This document shows, one piece after another, positions 1 through 12,150 of a stretch of DNA of 64,000 nt. The stretch comes from Brachypterus glaber (Eukaryota; Arthropoda; Insecta; Coleoptera; Kateretidae), in assembly GCA_958510825.1 (NCBI GenBank), contig OY294054.1, positions 10,308,019 to 10,372,018 of the forward strand, written 5' to 3'. Within the stretch, counting starts at the first letter, position 1; each line of letters starts with the position of its first letter. Both the position numbers and the translations under genes were made by a program. The notes beneath the pieces are model-generated. The model worked only from the letters and a program-made list of their open reading frames with translations, did no database searches and was not told the origin of the DNA.

Positions 1-248
1 AGTATCAAAATAAAATATTATAATTGGAATATTGCAGTTTTATACATATTAATTAAAGGCTGTAAACAAAAACTCAAATTTATTTTAGAACTACAAAATT
101 TTAAATATCTTTATATTAAAGTTAAAATATTAGTTACCTAATACTAATTTGTATCTATAAAATAATACCTAGTTACCTAGGTATACTTATCTAAAAGAAT
201 TATTATGCTTTTAGACTAATTTTGATGCGCAAGTTTTGCATACAATAA

Positions 249-746
249 ACCTGTGCCAATAATAGGAATTTAATATAATTTGGACACCTATTATGGACAC
301 CGTGATAAAAAATTAAATTCTAAAGAAAAATTAAGTTTATAGACAAAATTAAATATAAAATGTATATACGTATTGACGAAAAATTCTAAGTTTTTCAATA
401 AACGCTGCATTTATTTGAAATAGGTTTTTAGCTAAAACTGTATCTTTTGTATAATAGCCCCCCCTTTGAAATATGGTTTTGTTTTTGTCTTATATCAGAT
501 GCGGCAATATGTATGTAATATGTAATAACCGTACAAGTAATAAATCTATTCAATTTTATTTTATTTATTCCATTAATTTGGCTTTTTAACTGGTTCGCAA
601 TAATTTTAATAGGATTTTTAATAAAGAGGCTAATTATTGGCACCTGTGCCAATAATTAGAATTCAGTTTAATTTTGTATACCATTTGTTGGCACCGTCGA
701 AATTAAATAAAAATTTAAAGAAAAATAAAGTTTTTAAGGCTAATTA
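249..746. repeat. Direct repeat pair with GTGCCAATAAT motif
   Basis: Two diverged copies, about 249-358 and 639-746, share CCTGTGCCAATAAT, then a TTGG-CACC-like block, then an AAATTAAAG-rich tail. A third partial hit (GTGCCAATAATTTGCGG) lies near 1020-1037. No TIR or coding content was found, so this looks like an old duplicated repeat fragment. The 1-248 and 747-1510 flanks are AT-rich, with nothing else recognisable except the C-rich/G-rich run near 895-905. Confidence 0.45.
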
Positions 747-1514
747 ATAAGTAGAATGCATTTACTTACTAAAATTATCGAGAAAAAAAGTCCATCAATA
801 AACTAACCTTCTATTTAAATCACTTGCTTAGCACAAACCTTAAAAATTCACACTTACGTAGTTCACATCACGAAACTAGTAAGACTCTACTGCCCAGGGG
901 GGGGATATGTTTTTCGCATTTAAAGTTTAATATTTAGCAATATTGCCTTCATAAAAAAAAAAATAGTTATATTAAGGTACCAATGGAGATTTTTTCATAT
1001 AAACGAAAATATCACTCCAGTGCCAATAATTTGCGGAGTGCCAACGATTGGGGATTTTACCCTACATTAAAACTATGAAAAAAATGTATTCACAAAGGTC
1101 CACAAATCGCTTTTAAGGTGGCTATGCCCCCTCCCTAAAAGTGTCATCTTTTGAGAGGCCGTAATACTCTTGAAACTAAATTTCGGACTTGGGTGTATGG
1201 ATTTTTTTTAGTTGTTAATGAAGAATTGCACTGCAATATTAAAATTTTTATGGGCGTATTTGTTAGTTTCTATTTTTGATGCGCTGAACGTAAAATTATT
1301 CCTTTATCTGCAATTTTCTTAAAAACGGTTTATGTATATTTAACTAAGGTATCATATTTTATTACAAAAAAGTTTGGGGCAGAAATTTGACAACGTTCCC
1401 CATATTTGGCATGCCCTGATTATTTTTTTCAAATAAATTATTTTTAATTTTTTGATTTGCTTTTGTATCCTGGCCAGTACAATGGACGGTCTGTTTATTT
1501 TATATAAAATAAAG

Positions 1515-2472
1515 CCTTGCACGGTGCCCGGGAAGGAAGCTTTAGTTTGACTTTCGAATAACCTAAATTTTATTTTACAGCATTATTACATGGTGCTTGG
1601 GTATCAATTTTACCAAACTAAAAAAAAAATCTATCGGGCCGATCGTCTTTTATTTACGAAAAAAAACCCTGCATATAGGGTTGGGTTCTTAAAATTCAAA
1701 AATTTAAAATGGCCACCCCCTCATTTTATTATCCCTGTAAAAAAATGCTTCAGACCAAATTTTGCCCAAATTGAACAATTCCTAGAGCAAAAAAGCATTT
1801 TCTTGTAAAATTTTTTCAAAAATTATTGAGATACATATTATAAATGGATAAATTTGGATTTAAAATAATATAGGTTAGTTGCTTAATTAAAGTCATGGTC
1901 ATAGGTGACATGTGGGGTCACGTGGCCTACCTCCTAGAAATCGAAATATCAATTTAAAAAAAAAATAAAAAATTTCCACTTTCCTTGCAAGATTTCACTT
2001 ATAAATCCTACGTTGGTATTCCCCAAATATTTTTTTATTGCTCCCCACCTCTAGCTGAAATATTATAAAAATTTTATACTGACACAAATTTTTGACATTT
2101 ACAGCGCGAAGATTCGTTTAAAATGTGTTAAAATTTACCCCAATCCTAATTAACTTTTGAGCGCTTTTTTTTCTGGTAGTGATCTCTAGGTGTAGGTAGG
2201 TTCGCTTTTGGCAAAATTTTGTCTGAAGCATTTTTTTACAGGGAAGAATAAAATGAGGGGGTGGCCCGTTTACATTTCAAATTTTCGAATTTTAAGAAGC
2301 ACCCGACCCTATATGCGGGATTTTTTTTCGTAAATAAAAAACGATCGGCCCGATAGATTTTTTTTTAATTTGGTTATAGTAATACCCAAGCACCATGTAA
2401 CAATGCTATAAAATAAAATTTGGATTATTCGAAAGTCAAGCTAAATTTTGCTTCCCGGGCACCGTGCCTTGC
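1515..2472. mobile_element. Foldback (long palindromic) MITE
   Basis: The two halves are reverse complements over hundreds of bases, centred near 1990. The left arm starts with GCACGGTGCCCGGGAAG (1519-1535). The right arm ends with the complementary CTTCCCGGGCACCGTGC (2451-2467). Inside, both arms carry the GATCGGCC/GGCCGATC block and the 'CATTTTATT..CCC' block. No open reading frame of note and no clear TSD were found. It is a non-autonomous foldback element of unknown superfamily. Confidence 0.75.
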
Positions 2473-2784
2473 GCAACTGGAATTTCTCTTATTTAGAATT
2501 CAGAGCAGGAAGAAGTATTTTTTTAAGTAGTACATGAATAGCTTGAAGGCTAAAAATATTTGTCATACCTGACAAAAAGGATCCTAATTAATTTGATAAA
2601 ATTAACTTCTTAGGGGAGCAAATAAACTAAAAATAGTACCGTTTCACCGCACTTACTTTCTTGCGAAAAAGTTTTAAGATTTTGATTATTTTGTTATTTA
2701 CATATCAGTCCGCATTTATTTTCGGTGACCATTAAAGTCCACACTTTGCCAAAATTGCAAAAAAAAATAGTTATTTATAATACA
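2473..2784. other. AT-rich interval, nothing recognised
   Basis: No coding potential, RNA gene or clear repeat structure is visible here. Confidence 0.4.
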
Positions 2785-2905
2785 AGGGCGGAAAGTTAAG
2801 TTTTTCGATTGAGTAGGTTTTTAGAAGCCGAGGGCCGGCCGATAGGGTCGGCCCGAGGGTAATAAACCTACGAAATCGAAATTCAACTTTTTGCCCGTGT
2901 ATTAT
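2785..2905. repeat. Miniature hairpin element with GC-rich core
   Basis: The arms GGGCGGAAAGTTAAG..TTTTCGATT and AATCGAAATTCAAC..TTTTTGCCCG pair. AGTAGGTTT and AAACCTACG close further in. The loop itself holds a GC-rich inverted repeat (GGGCCGGCC / GGTCGGCCC near 2832-2854). The sharp GC contrast with the AT-rich surroundings, and a similar hairpin at 3451-3502, suggest a tiny non-autonomous repeat family. Confidence 0.6.
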
Positions 2906-3450
2906 ACAATATTTTTTATTCGATTGTTACTAATTATAATAAATTATTAAAATATACTTAATTTTAAATTGCAAAAAATATTTATTTTTCCTGTCTTATT
3001 ACTTATCTAGTTATCGATGACAAATTGCTATCCAATCAAATCGCTAAAAAAAACAATTAAGTCGTTTCTTTTGCGTGCGGTTTCATTTTCAAACTAAAAA
3101 AGCTATAGCTTGGTGATTAATTTCTGTTGAAATGTGTCTGTTATGAAAATAATAATACTTCCAAAACTATTCTATGAATATTATAAATATTGAAATTGAT
3201 TTTATAATTGAAATTTTGTGTTTTTAAGTTATTTTAGTGGATGAATACAGATTAATCAATTAACATATATTTTGAGGTTATGTTATAGAAGAAAATTTTA
3301 TTTTGTATGTAATGATTATAATAACTGTATCTGGTCATAAAGAACAGGTAGTTCAAGACTAAAAGTGACCAAAAGGTCATATTTCTTTATAAATATTAAA
3401 GGTAAAGCATCTTCTTTTAAAAAGCTTAAAAATAATAAGTTTTAGTAAGC

Positions 3451-3502
3451 GGGCGAATATAACTTTTTGTCCCTAGGGCCAAAAAGTTCAACTTTTCGCC
3501 CG
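3451..3502. repeat. Short hairpin, same termini as 2785-2905
   Basis: GGGCGAA at the left end and TTCGCCC at the right end flank AACTTTTTG...CAAAAAGTT, giving a nearly complete 52-nt hairpin. The termini match the larger hairpin at 2785-2905, so it is probably a deleted relative. Confidence 0.5.
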
Positions 3503-3559
3503 TAAAACATTAACAAAAAGTTCCGCTTTTAGAGTCAATCGAATGTTGGGGGGATTGCT

Positions 3560-3860
3560 TTCAAAATTGGTAGAATTGATTCTTATAATAAAAGTAATTT
3601 TTTTCTGAAAAAGTTACATTAATCGGAATTTTCTTTTTTCAGCTTTTTTGATTTTTTTAAAATTTAAACCCCCATAACTTTAATGTTTTTGAGGGGATTA
3701 CTTTCAAAAACAATTGGGATCTTGCTCTCGTAAAACTTGATTTTTCCTAAAAATTTCAACTCGATCAGATTATTCTTTCTTGAGTTATTGTGTTCACAAA
3801 ATCGTGACATCGGACGGACGGACGGACATTTGAAAAAAAAAAGTTGCCTATTTCTTTATA
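3560..3860. repeat. Dispersed repeat ending in a GGAC microsatellite
   Basis: The block reads 'CTTGATTTTTCCT...AAATTTC..TCGATC.GATTATTC.TTCTTGAGTTAT' and is followed by TGACATCGGACGGACGG. A related block occurs at 6190-6300 (inside the Transib-like element). A looser one at 58100-58245 ends in GGACAGACAGAC repeats. No ORF; dispersed non-coding repeat of unknown origin. Confidence 0.45.
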
Positions 3861-4396
3861 TCCAAGAATTTTTTGTCCAGGACGATTTTTGAAAATTTTT
3901 GAAAATTGGTATGTTATTCGAAACTACCGTATATTATTCTATCCTAACCCTAAAAATCGCTAATATCTCCTAAACTATGACAAACAACTGGGGACCTTTT
4001 CCCGAGAGAAGGCACGTTTATATTCGTGTTGTTCTGGAAACATCAGAAAATATTTTATGGAAGACCTACAATTCGAATCGAATAAAATTCATTTATTCAA
4101 ATTTATACAGAACGAAACAAAATCGTTGATACATTTTTCCAGCTTGAATGGCTGCACTTGACCAAATTGAATACTATTTTCACAACAATCTGTGACGATC
4201 ACGTTATTTTTTCTCCATGACAGTTATGCACGTTTTGTTAAATATTTTTTTTGTACGTTTTATTGAATATAATTTTTGTTGAATTTAGAATTTCAAAAAT
4301 AAGCTTTAAACAATATTTTCTGCAATTTAATTAATTTTTAATAGAAATTTTTAAGTTTTGCCGAAGTTTATACCGTAATTTTAAAATAATATTGTA

Positions 4397-4545
4397 AAGG
4401 AGATGCCACTATTTCAAGGTATTTTGGCCACCTTACCATTTTCCTGGAATTTTCGTATGTTTTTAATTCGGTAAAATTATACTTCTAAACAAAATTACAG
4501 CTTATGCAAGGATCTGGTTTTGCTAGAGTATCTTAAAATAGTATG
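4397..4545 (+). repeat. Left terminal inverted repeat of the outer transposon
   Basis: It starts AAGGAGATGCCACTATTTCA and continues through GGCCACCTTAC, CTGGAATTTTCGTATG and CTAAACAAAATTACAGCTTA. Each block is found in inverse order and strand at 12935-13077. Identity falls off past about 150 bp. Confidence 0.85.
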
Positions 4546-5050
4546 ATGAATTTGACATAAATTAAAAGAACATTCTGACATTAAAATCATACTATTATAT
4601 GATATATATTATATAATATGTCTTATTAGGACTAAGTTTATATTTGATATTTTTGTATCTTTAAGTGCTAATTATTATAGTATAAAATAAATACAACCGA
4701 GTACTTTTTAATTTAACTTTTTATTTAACGTACGTAAGTAACTTTAAATGGATCCTTCAAAACTAAATAATTCCTTGTTTATATAAATTATTTAATTTCT
4801 AAAGATAAAAAAATGTCCTAATATAATGAATATTTATGTAAATGTGATTCAAGCAGTTATTTTGAATGAATAGAACTTTAAACAGAATATAAAACATAGT
4901 AGCTACATACAGTATAAGAATATAGAATTAACCTAATAAACAAAAATTATACAAAAAAATTAATCATAAACCAACTATTAAATGTAACGTTAGAACATGA
5001 ACGTTAGGTATAAATAACAAAATTATAATTTTATTAACTTATTTTTATTT
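4546..5050. other. AT-rich 3' non-coding part of the outer transposon
   Basis: This lies between the left TIR and the transposase stop codon. It contains an AT-rich palindromic run near 4590-4625. No ORF. Confidence 0.4.
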
Positions 5051-8000
5051 CTAAATAATTTGAGGACCCTCATTACGGGCAGCAGCATCTCCCACAACTT
5101 GAAGTAAGGCATCTGATGGAAAATGTATATTTTGTCTTAGACGAGCATAGCCCAAAAACCAAATAACAATGGTAACATGGGCATATAAACCAATTCTCCT
5201 TGCCCCCACTTTGCAGGTGCAATAAGAGCCAGTGATAGGATCAATTTGTGCTTCTTCATTTTGTATATTGTAATTAGGAATATATAATATAAATAATGTA
5301 TGTAAATGGTGAAAATATTTTAGCTCTTATTAGATGTTCCTCATATTGTTGTAGTTGAAATATATACTCGTTTTGTCTCTGTCTAGCGGCTGTGTCCTGT
5401 ATATATCTAGGTGATAATTTTACTTGATAAGTTTTTCGGCGTAAGTATTCCAAGGAGACATGAGGAAAAAACATTAATGTTCTCTTTGTCCTCGATGTTT
5501 ATCCATGGTCCACCACCACGTAGTAAGAGCAGGTTACCTTCGTCGACCCTTTGCTTAAGAACGTTTATTTGATTTTGCTCTAATGCCAGCATTCTGTTTG
5601 CCATATCTATATCAGCATCTTGCATAAGAATGGTTTTAGTTATTTTTGTGCAAAATTGGCCTCCTCCACAGTAAACTGTATTTGATTCCTATTTAATAAA
5701 GGAGGCACACTATGGGACGAACCGGGCCGTAAGCCGGACATCATACTTTTCTTGAAAACGATAACTGGGATTTTGATAAAATTTGGTATGCAGCCATTTT
5801 TAGGTACGACAAAGCATTTTAACTAGGTTTCGTATTTGGGGAAAAATCTGAAAATCTGAAAAATCTGGAAAACTTAAAAAAAATAAATTTATTTTTCTTT
5901 TATATGGTTAATTACCATTTAGTGTACAAAAAAGATATTTCGCTATGTATTTAATCCGGTTTGGAAAAAATCTGCAAAATGTGTGTAACTTGTAAAATTA
6001 TAATTTTAGCTAATAAATTTGGCTTTTTCGAGAAAAAGTAAAACATTTAGCCAAGTATTGAGTATGAAAAAATTGTCGAAAAATTTCGAAAAAAAAAAAT
6101 TAAAAAAAAATTATTTTTTCAAAAAAAAACATTTTTTCGAAAAAAAAAAATTAAAAAAAAATCGGGGGGATTATTAAAAAAAAACAATAGGGATCATCCC
6201 CTGATAGAACTTGATTTTTCCTGAAAATTTTGAGTCGATCGGATTATTCGTTCTTGAGTTATATTGTCCACAAAAAAGTGACATGGCACGGACTGTAACA
6301 GAGTGGTCACCCTGTATATATTGAGTATTTATATTTTTATTTTTATGGTTATTGAACGTGACATAGCATTGTTCTTAACGGGCGGTTTGTTGTTTGTTTT
6401 TTCAGATGCTAATATTATTAGTATTTGGGAAGCTTACATTTTGTGTAATTGAGGCGTTTATATAAAAAGGGTGTACATTTTTATTAGACTAATTAATTGG
6501 TTAATTCGGTTTTCTTAATTAATAAATATGGGAATATCTTTAATGATGTTGTTTTAGATACTGGCAATAGTTAGGGATTGTTTGTAAAAATGGTTTTTTC
6601 TACTTCGAAGCAATGTCATGAAAATCAATATCAATCAATAAGTAGTTTTTTTTAATCATTTCTCTTAATTAAATTTAAATTCATTTTCAGTGATTTAAAG
6701 TAATTTTTCAATTAATATTATTTTTATAATAACATAACTTTTTGGCAGAAAACTCTTCAGATATTTTTCGTTAATAGTTTTATGACTGGTATATCGGCAT
6801 CTTTGGGAAAGGAAGTTTTGCCTGTGTTTAGTTATGGTTAAAAATGGGATTCGGAAATATGTAGTCGTCTAGTAAAGTTGGGTCTTAGGGAAGTTGTAGA
6901 ATTAACGTAATATGTGAAAATTTAAAGTAAAATTTACAGTCGCGCGTATAGATATCTGAAGGGTAAAGATGCTATTTATTCATAATTTTTTTTCATTTCA
7001 AATTAAAATATTTTGTTGTTTTTAATTTGTTTTTAACTTTTCATTTTTCTTTCATTAAATTCTTTTAATTGTTGTTTAATCCTTTTGTTTTATTGGCAAG
7101 ATATATTTTAATTAATTTAAAATATATTTGAAGTTTTTTTACCTTTCGCATATCTACAGTTTGTGTTATAAGAAGAAGTCTTCGCTGGAATAAGAAAGTC
7201 AGATAAGTATTAAGTAGTAATTAGATTCTTATATTAATTAACATTTGTAATCATATGATATATGATATTGTGGTAATATTATGTAATATTATTACTGGTG
7301 GCACGCTACCCAAATAGCAACTATACAGCTATTTGTATTTGATACGCCTCCAAATAATAGTGTGTTGTTTTAAATTAATGTCTTAGATAATTAATATTTT
7401 TGGCTTTAATTGGGACCAGCACCCTATTACAGGACAGACGGGCGGATGAACAGACGCTTACGGGCTGTGAATAGTATAATAACGTAATTTTCCAATAAAT
7501 TTATCCACCACAAAGAATATCTGTAAAAGTCTATGTAAAAAGTAATTTTTTTTTTAGTTGTTTTTAACACAAAAATTTAAATTAAAGGGGTTCTGGGGTC
7601 TTCTGGGGTCTGATCTCTACATCATTTTTTTCCTTACTTAGTCCACTATATTGTAGTAATAACAAATGTGCGGGACTTTGCGGGACTTTAACGGAAAATT
7701 AAAAAAAATTCGATAAAACAAAAAATAGGAGATGTACATAATATTTTATTTTTTTATATAATACACTTTAATGTTGTTATTATTACGCAATTAATAGGAA
7801 AAGATTGTATTGTATGATAAGAAAAAAAAAAGACTACAAATTTTCGTAGGCATAATTTAGACATCTATATAAGTGCTAATTTTTCTGGCTAACCTTAATT
7901 ATACATGAAAATTTTGCCTGCACTCTATGTATAATATGATTAAATATAATAAAACCAAATTTAAACCCCTATTTTTGAATTTTTGTTTTTTACCCGATGT

Positions 8001-9235
8001 CCAACCTATGACCCGGTTCGTTCCATAGTGAGGCATTTCGCAGTTAAGGTTGAGATCTTCTAAAAATTCTACAGCATCCTTGTAACCTCTATCAACGATA
8101 AAAATATCACCATCTTGTACCCACTGTCTAACGTTATTTTGCTCCTCATTAAGTTCATTAATCAGGATTGATGCATCATTATTTCGTACATCGGAAAAGT
8201 AGGGACCCTAAACGTCCACGATATAACCATCAGGAGCTACAATCAAATGAGCTTTAAACAATGTATATTTCTTACGAGGAGAAAATGATTGACGTTGAAT
8301 ACGAAAATGTGAGCTTTTTGGAGCTTTAATGTAGGTACAATCTGGATATAAAATTAATTTAGGCAAATCTGGTTCAGCGTTTTAAGTCTATTAGAAAACT
8401 CTGTAACATGTCTTCTGATAAAATCGTCTCTATTTTGTACTTCAGGGGCTCTGAAACCCAAATTATTCATAACGAAGTTCTCTGATATAGTTTGACGTGC
8501 AATATCAATGGCCATACTAACACTTTGATGACTGGAAAAATTCATAAAGCTTTTAAGAACCTATCAGAAATACCTTGACGAAGTTTCATAAACAAAGCAA
8601 TGACGAATTTTTTTATTAACATTTAGTACTTGATTATTAATAACAACTGGAGGACATGCATTAAACATAATATTAAACTGGTTTTTAGTTAACGATGTTA
8701 GAGTTTGAAAATCATCTTCCTCGAAGTTATTTTCATCGACATATTGGTCAGTCTTTGCTATTCGCTTAAGTTTCGTGAACCATAAGGCAAGTTCTTCTCC
8801 ACCCATAATAACGCGAGAAGGAATGGTAATATGGCCCTCCATAAATTCGGGTTTTATTAACCCTGAGGCCGTTAAATGTATATTACAGCAGCGGGTTCCA
8901 GAACTAACAAATATATTCTTTTTTGTATAAAAATCCACCCGCGCTTTTAAGCTAAGTCTATGATTAATTTCTTCACCGTGGCATATCACACAACCTCTTT
9001 GCGAAATAAGTACATTCATTGGAATGGATTGTGGATTATTTTCCATTTCTATAATATTATTTATTCGTCCACTGCAATTAATGCATACTTTCGTTTGGTC
9101 ATTAATATCCATTTCTATGATTCCGTGTACGTTTCGATGTTGCATTGTTGCAAGTTCAATTCGTCTTTCTTGCAAATTGGGTCGTCCAATAACAAATATA
9201 TTGGCGTAAACATTTCCGCAAACATAGCAGGGCAT
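5051..9235 (-). pseudogene. DDE transposase with SWIM zinc finger, broken by an insertion
   Basis: This was once a transposase that cut and pasted the 4397-13077 element. It reads on the minus strand from ATG at 9235. The N-terminal part has paired cysteines (CYVC, CINC, CVIC, CCNIH), a probable zinc-binding region. The DDE core follows: DCTYI, then GYIVDV-stop-GPYFSD, RNNDA, and GDIFIVDRGYKDA. It then jumps across the Transib-like element (CEMP|PLLNRN) to FTVEEAN. The C-terminus (5051-5270) has YCTCKVGAR...YAHV, a SWIM-type CxC...xH finger whose third cysteine is replaced by Tyr. Lesions are frameshifts near 8615, 8547 and 8385; a TAG at 8208-8210 inside the DDE core; the 2.3-kb insertion; loss of the expected 'RLVTK.RWVVE' region after EEAN near 5655; and further frame changes near 5490 and 5275. 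Similarity to invertebrate 'DDE Tnp4 domain' proteins is from memory. It is certainly non-functional. Confidence 0.8.
5708..8030. mobile_element. Transib-like non-autonomous element with 5-bp TSD
   Basis: The termini are inverted: the left end CACTATGGGACGAACCGGG matches the right end read in reverse, CACTATGGAACGAACCGGG. Similarity continues to GGACATC, about 36 bp. The element is flanked by AGGCA at 5703-5707 and AGGCA at 8031-8035. A CAC-heptamer-like terminus (CACTATG) plus a 5-bp target duplication is the hallmark of the Transib superfamily, relatives of RAG1. The interior has no long ORF, so it was mobilised in trans. It contains a dispersed repeat (6190-6300), long A/T runs near 6080-6180, and a GGACAGACGGGCGG microsatellite-like stretch near 7430. 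It interrupts the outer transposase between CEMP and PLLNRN. The duplicated AGGCA makes the junction exact. Confidence 0.8.
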
Positions 9236-9379
9236 GGTAATTTAAAGAACAAATAATAATTTTTAGGAAATATTAGACTAAATAAAGCTATTAATCAATC
9301 AAAACTTTATTATTATTATTATTATTACGAAAAAATATGAGTGAAGGTTTAAAACCTATAATACTCATTTGACCTAATT

Positions 9380-12150
9380 TTACAATACGAAATTATCATA
9401 TCTGATTTTAAAAATGTTGGAGTTACTGGCAGACACAACTTCTTCAGGAAGTGAGTTCCATTTGTGGAACACACGGACAGGCAGGGTGAATTCTTTGTAC
9501 GTGGTTCTAAAGGTAGGTCTCTTTAGATTCTTGGAGTGGCCACGAAGTCGATCATCCTCTGCTAGTTTGAACAGGTGGCTTAAAGAGGACTGAATATTAA
9601 TTGAGTTGAAGGTGCAGATCATATCGCCCCGCAAATAACGATCGTTTATTGATGGAAGCTTATAGAGTCTTAGGCGGTGTTCATACGAAGGGCGATTTTG
9701 TCCATATGAATATCGGGTGAATCTCCGCTGGACGTCTTCGAGCGCTGTCTTGTCACGCACTAACACAGGAAACCAAACTGAGTTCGCGAATTCTAAAATA
9801 GGGCGGACAAAAGTTTTAAACAGTCTTGACCGCACTCGTATGTCTTTATTTATAAACGTTTTATTTAAAAGAAATGAGGTAGAGTTCGCTTTTTTCACGA
9901 TCTTAGATATGTGTTCGGACCACGAGAGATTTGAGTTTATTGTGACACCAAGATCCTCTTGTGATTCAGTAACCATAAGTTGAGCATTGTTTATTGTATA
10001 GTTGTACCGGGGGTTATTCTTACCAATGTGAAGTACGCAACATTTGGATATATTTAAAGGAAGAAGCCACGATTTGCTCCACTCAAAGATGTTATTTAAG
10101 TCACGTTGGAGTTGATCATGATATATGTATGGATTGGCATAAAACTTCATGTCATCGGCGTGAGCTGGTTGACTCGACATGGCTTACAATGTCGGCTATA
10201 TATATATTAAGGAAAGAAGGGGTCCAAGCACGGATCCTTGGGGAACCCCGCTAAGTACGTCTTTGTAGTTGCTAAATACATCCCCAATAAGTACCCTGAA
10301 TTTTCTGGAAGACAAAAAGGCATTAACGAAGTCCAGAAGTTTACCACGGATCCCATTGTGTTTTATCTTGTAGTCTTTTTTTGGGTACTTTGTCGAAAGC
10401 CTTTTCGAAGTCCAGATATATGACATAAATGGGGTTGTTACTGTCCAATTCAGTTGTCCAGTCGCAGATACAATTTAGCAAATTGCTGACCACAGATTTC
10501 TTGGGAATAAAACCGTGCTGTTGGGTAGGAATAACGTTGTTTTCAATTAAAAACGGAAGCATTGCATCGACAACGATAGATTCCATAACTTTAGCTACTA
10601 ACGAGACCAGACTGATAGGGCGGTAGTTGATTGGGTTTAATTTATCGCCTTTTTTATATATGGGTTTGACCGTTGCTGATTTCCACTGATCAGGAAGTAC
10701 ACCAGAATCAAAAGATTGGCTCATTAATTTGGAGATAGGCTTGCATATTGAAGAGGCACATTCTTTTAATAATACTGCAGATATTTTGTCTTCGCCAGGA
10801 GAGGTTGAGGATTTTAGAGATTTTAATTTTTGCGTAATTTTCTCTTCGGAGAATACTACAATTTCCAGCGAGTTTTCAACGCGAGGGGTGTTAATATGTG
10901 GCATAGGACCATCAGTCTCTCTGGTGTACACATTGGAAAAGACGCAGGAAAATGCTTGAGAGATTTCTTCCTTATTGTTGCTTATAGTTTGGTCAGGCAG
11001 ACGAACTTGGGGAACAGATACCTTGCATTTTAGATTATTTCGGATGTACTTATAGAACTGTTTGGTGTTTCCATCGTTAGCTATGCGAGACTCATACACC
11101 CTTCGGGCATTTTTGATGTTTTCAGATAATTGATTCGAAAAGTTTCTGTGAGCTATGTAGTCTCTGGGGTTTCTTGAGCGGTAAAATTTTTGCCATAGCG
11201 ATTTTTTTCTTTTTACATCGCGCAAAATTTGGTCAGAAATCCAGGGCTTAGTTGGAACAGAGGATACATTTTTGTGGCTAGAGCACTTATTAACAAGTTG
11301 TTGTAATTGTTTCACAAAAGCTGACCAGTTTTCGTTGATGTTATTCGAAGAAAGCAAAGAGTCCCAGTCAGTCTCTGATATGCAGTTGGAGAGATCTTGA
11401 TAATTTACTTTAGTTATACGCTTAACTAATTTTCGTTGCGAGGCGTCACAGATTATCTGCATGTCAGAGAGTAGGCAAATGTGATCTGATTTGCCAATAG
11501 GGCTCTGGTATTTTAGGTTGGTCATGAGGTCAGCACTTGAGGTTAGAATTAGATCTAAAGTTGAAGGAAGTTCGCCAGTCCGAAAGCGAGTGTGTTTATG
11601 AACAATTTGTGAAATATGTGTCGTGTTGAGTAGATCCAGTAAAAGTTTAGAAGAATTTGATACTGTCTGGTCGGGGTGATTATCCACTGGCCATTTTATA
11701 TCAGGCATATTAAAATCCCCAAAGATAACAAGGTTTGGGTGATTTTCAACTAGAGTACCAATATAATTAAATAGTAATTGATCGTTAACGAAAGAATTTC
11801 GAGGTGGTCTGTATACACATCCAACTACAATTTCGACATAGCTATTAGATAGCTTCAAAAACAGGCCATCAACTGTTGCATTGGTAAAGGTGATCGGAGT
11901 AATGACAAACGGACGAAAAATTTCATTATGGAGGTAGATACAAACACCACCCCCGCGAGCATTTAGCCGATCGGATCGGTAGATAGTATATTCGGGGATA
12001 TCCACTGATGGATTAGGTAAGTGAGGTTTTAGCCATGTTTCGGAAATCAGTATACATGCAGGTTTCAAGTCATTAATAACTGGCGTAAGGTCATCAAATT
12101 TTGCAGGCAGAGAGTCTAGATTTGTGTAGAGGAACGGCCAGCTCGAGATG
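9380..12150 (-). pseudogene. LINE ORF2: AP endonuclease and reverse transcriptase
   Basis: The product nicked target DNA and reverse-transcribed the LINE RNA. The AP-endonuclease domain is first: FLYTNLDSL (conserved Asn), ISETWL (catalytic Glu), GDFNMPDIKW, and KSDH near 11480. Reverse transcriptase follows: YKKGDKLNPINYRPISLVS, TQQHGFIPKKS, YLDFEKAFDKV (first catalytic Asp), SGVPQGSVLGPLL, and AHADDMK, the degenerate FADD box. The C-terminal thumb-like region has EDLGVTINSNLSW, ILEFANSVWFP and DVQRRF, then a stop at 9380. Two frame breaks disable it: one at the A-run near 10375-10385 just after FDKVPKK, one near 10170-10190 just before the ADD box. The upstream limit is approximate; the frame is open past the first Met at 12068, and the conserved Asn lies upstream of that Met, so the true start is further 5'. 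Confidence 0.88.

Noticed and set aside
8960..9256. Plus-strand ORFs opposite the transposase
   Set aside because: These are antisense shadows of the minus-strand transposase pseudogene with no independent features.
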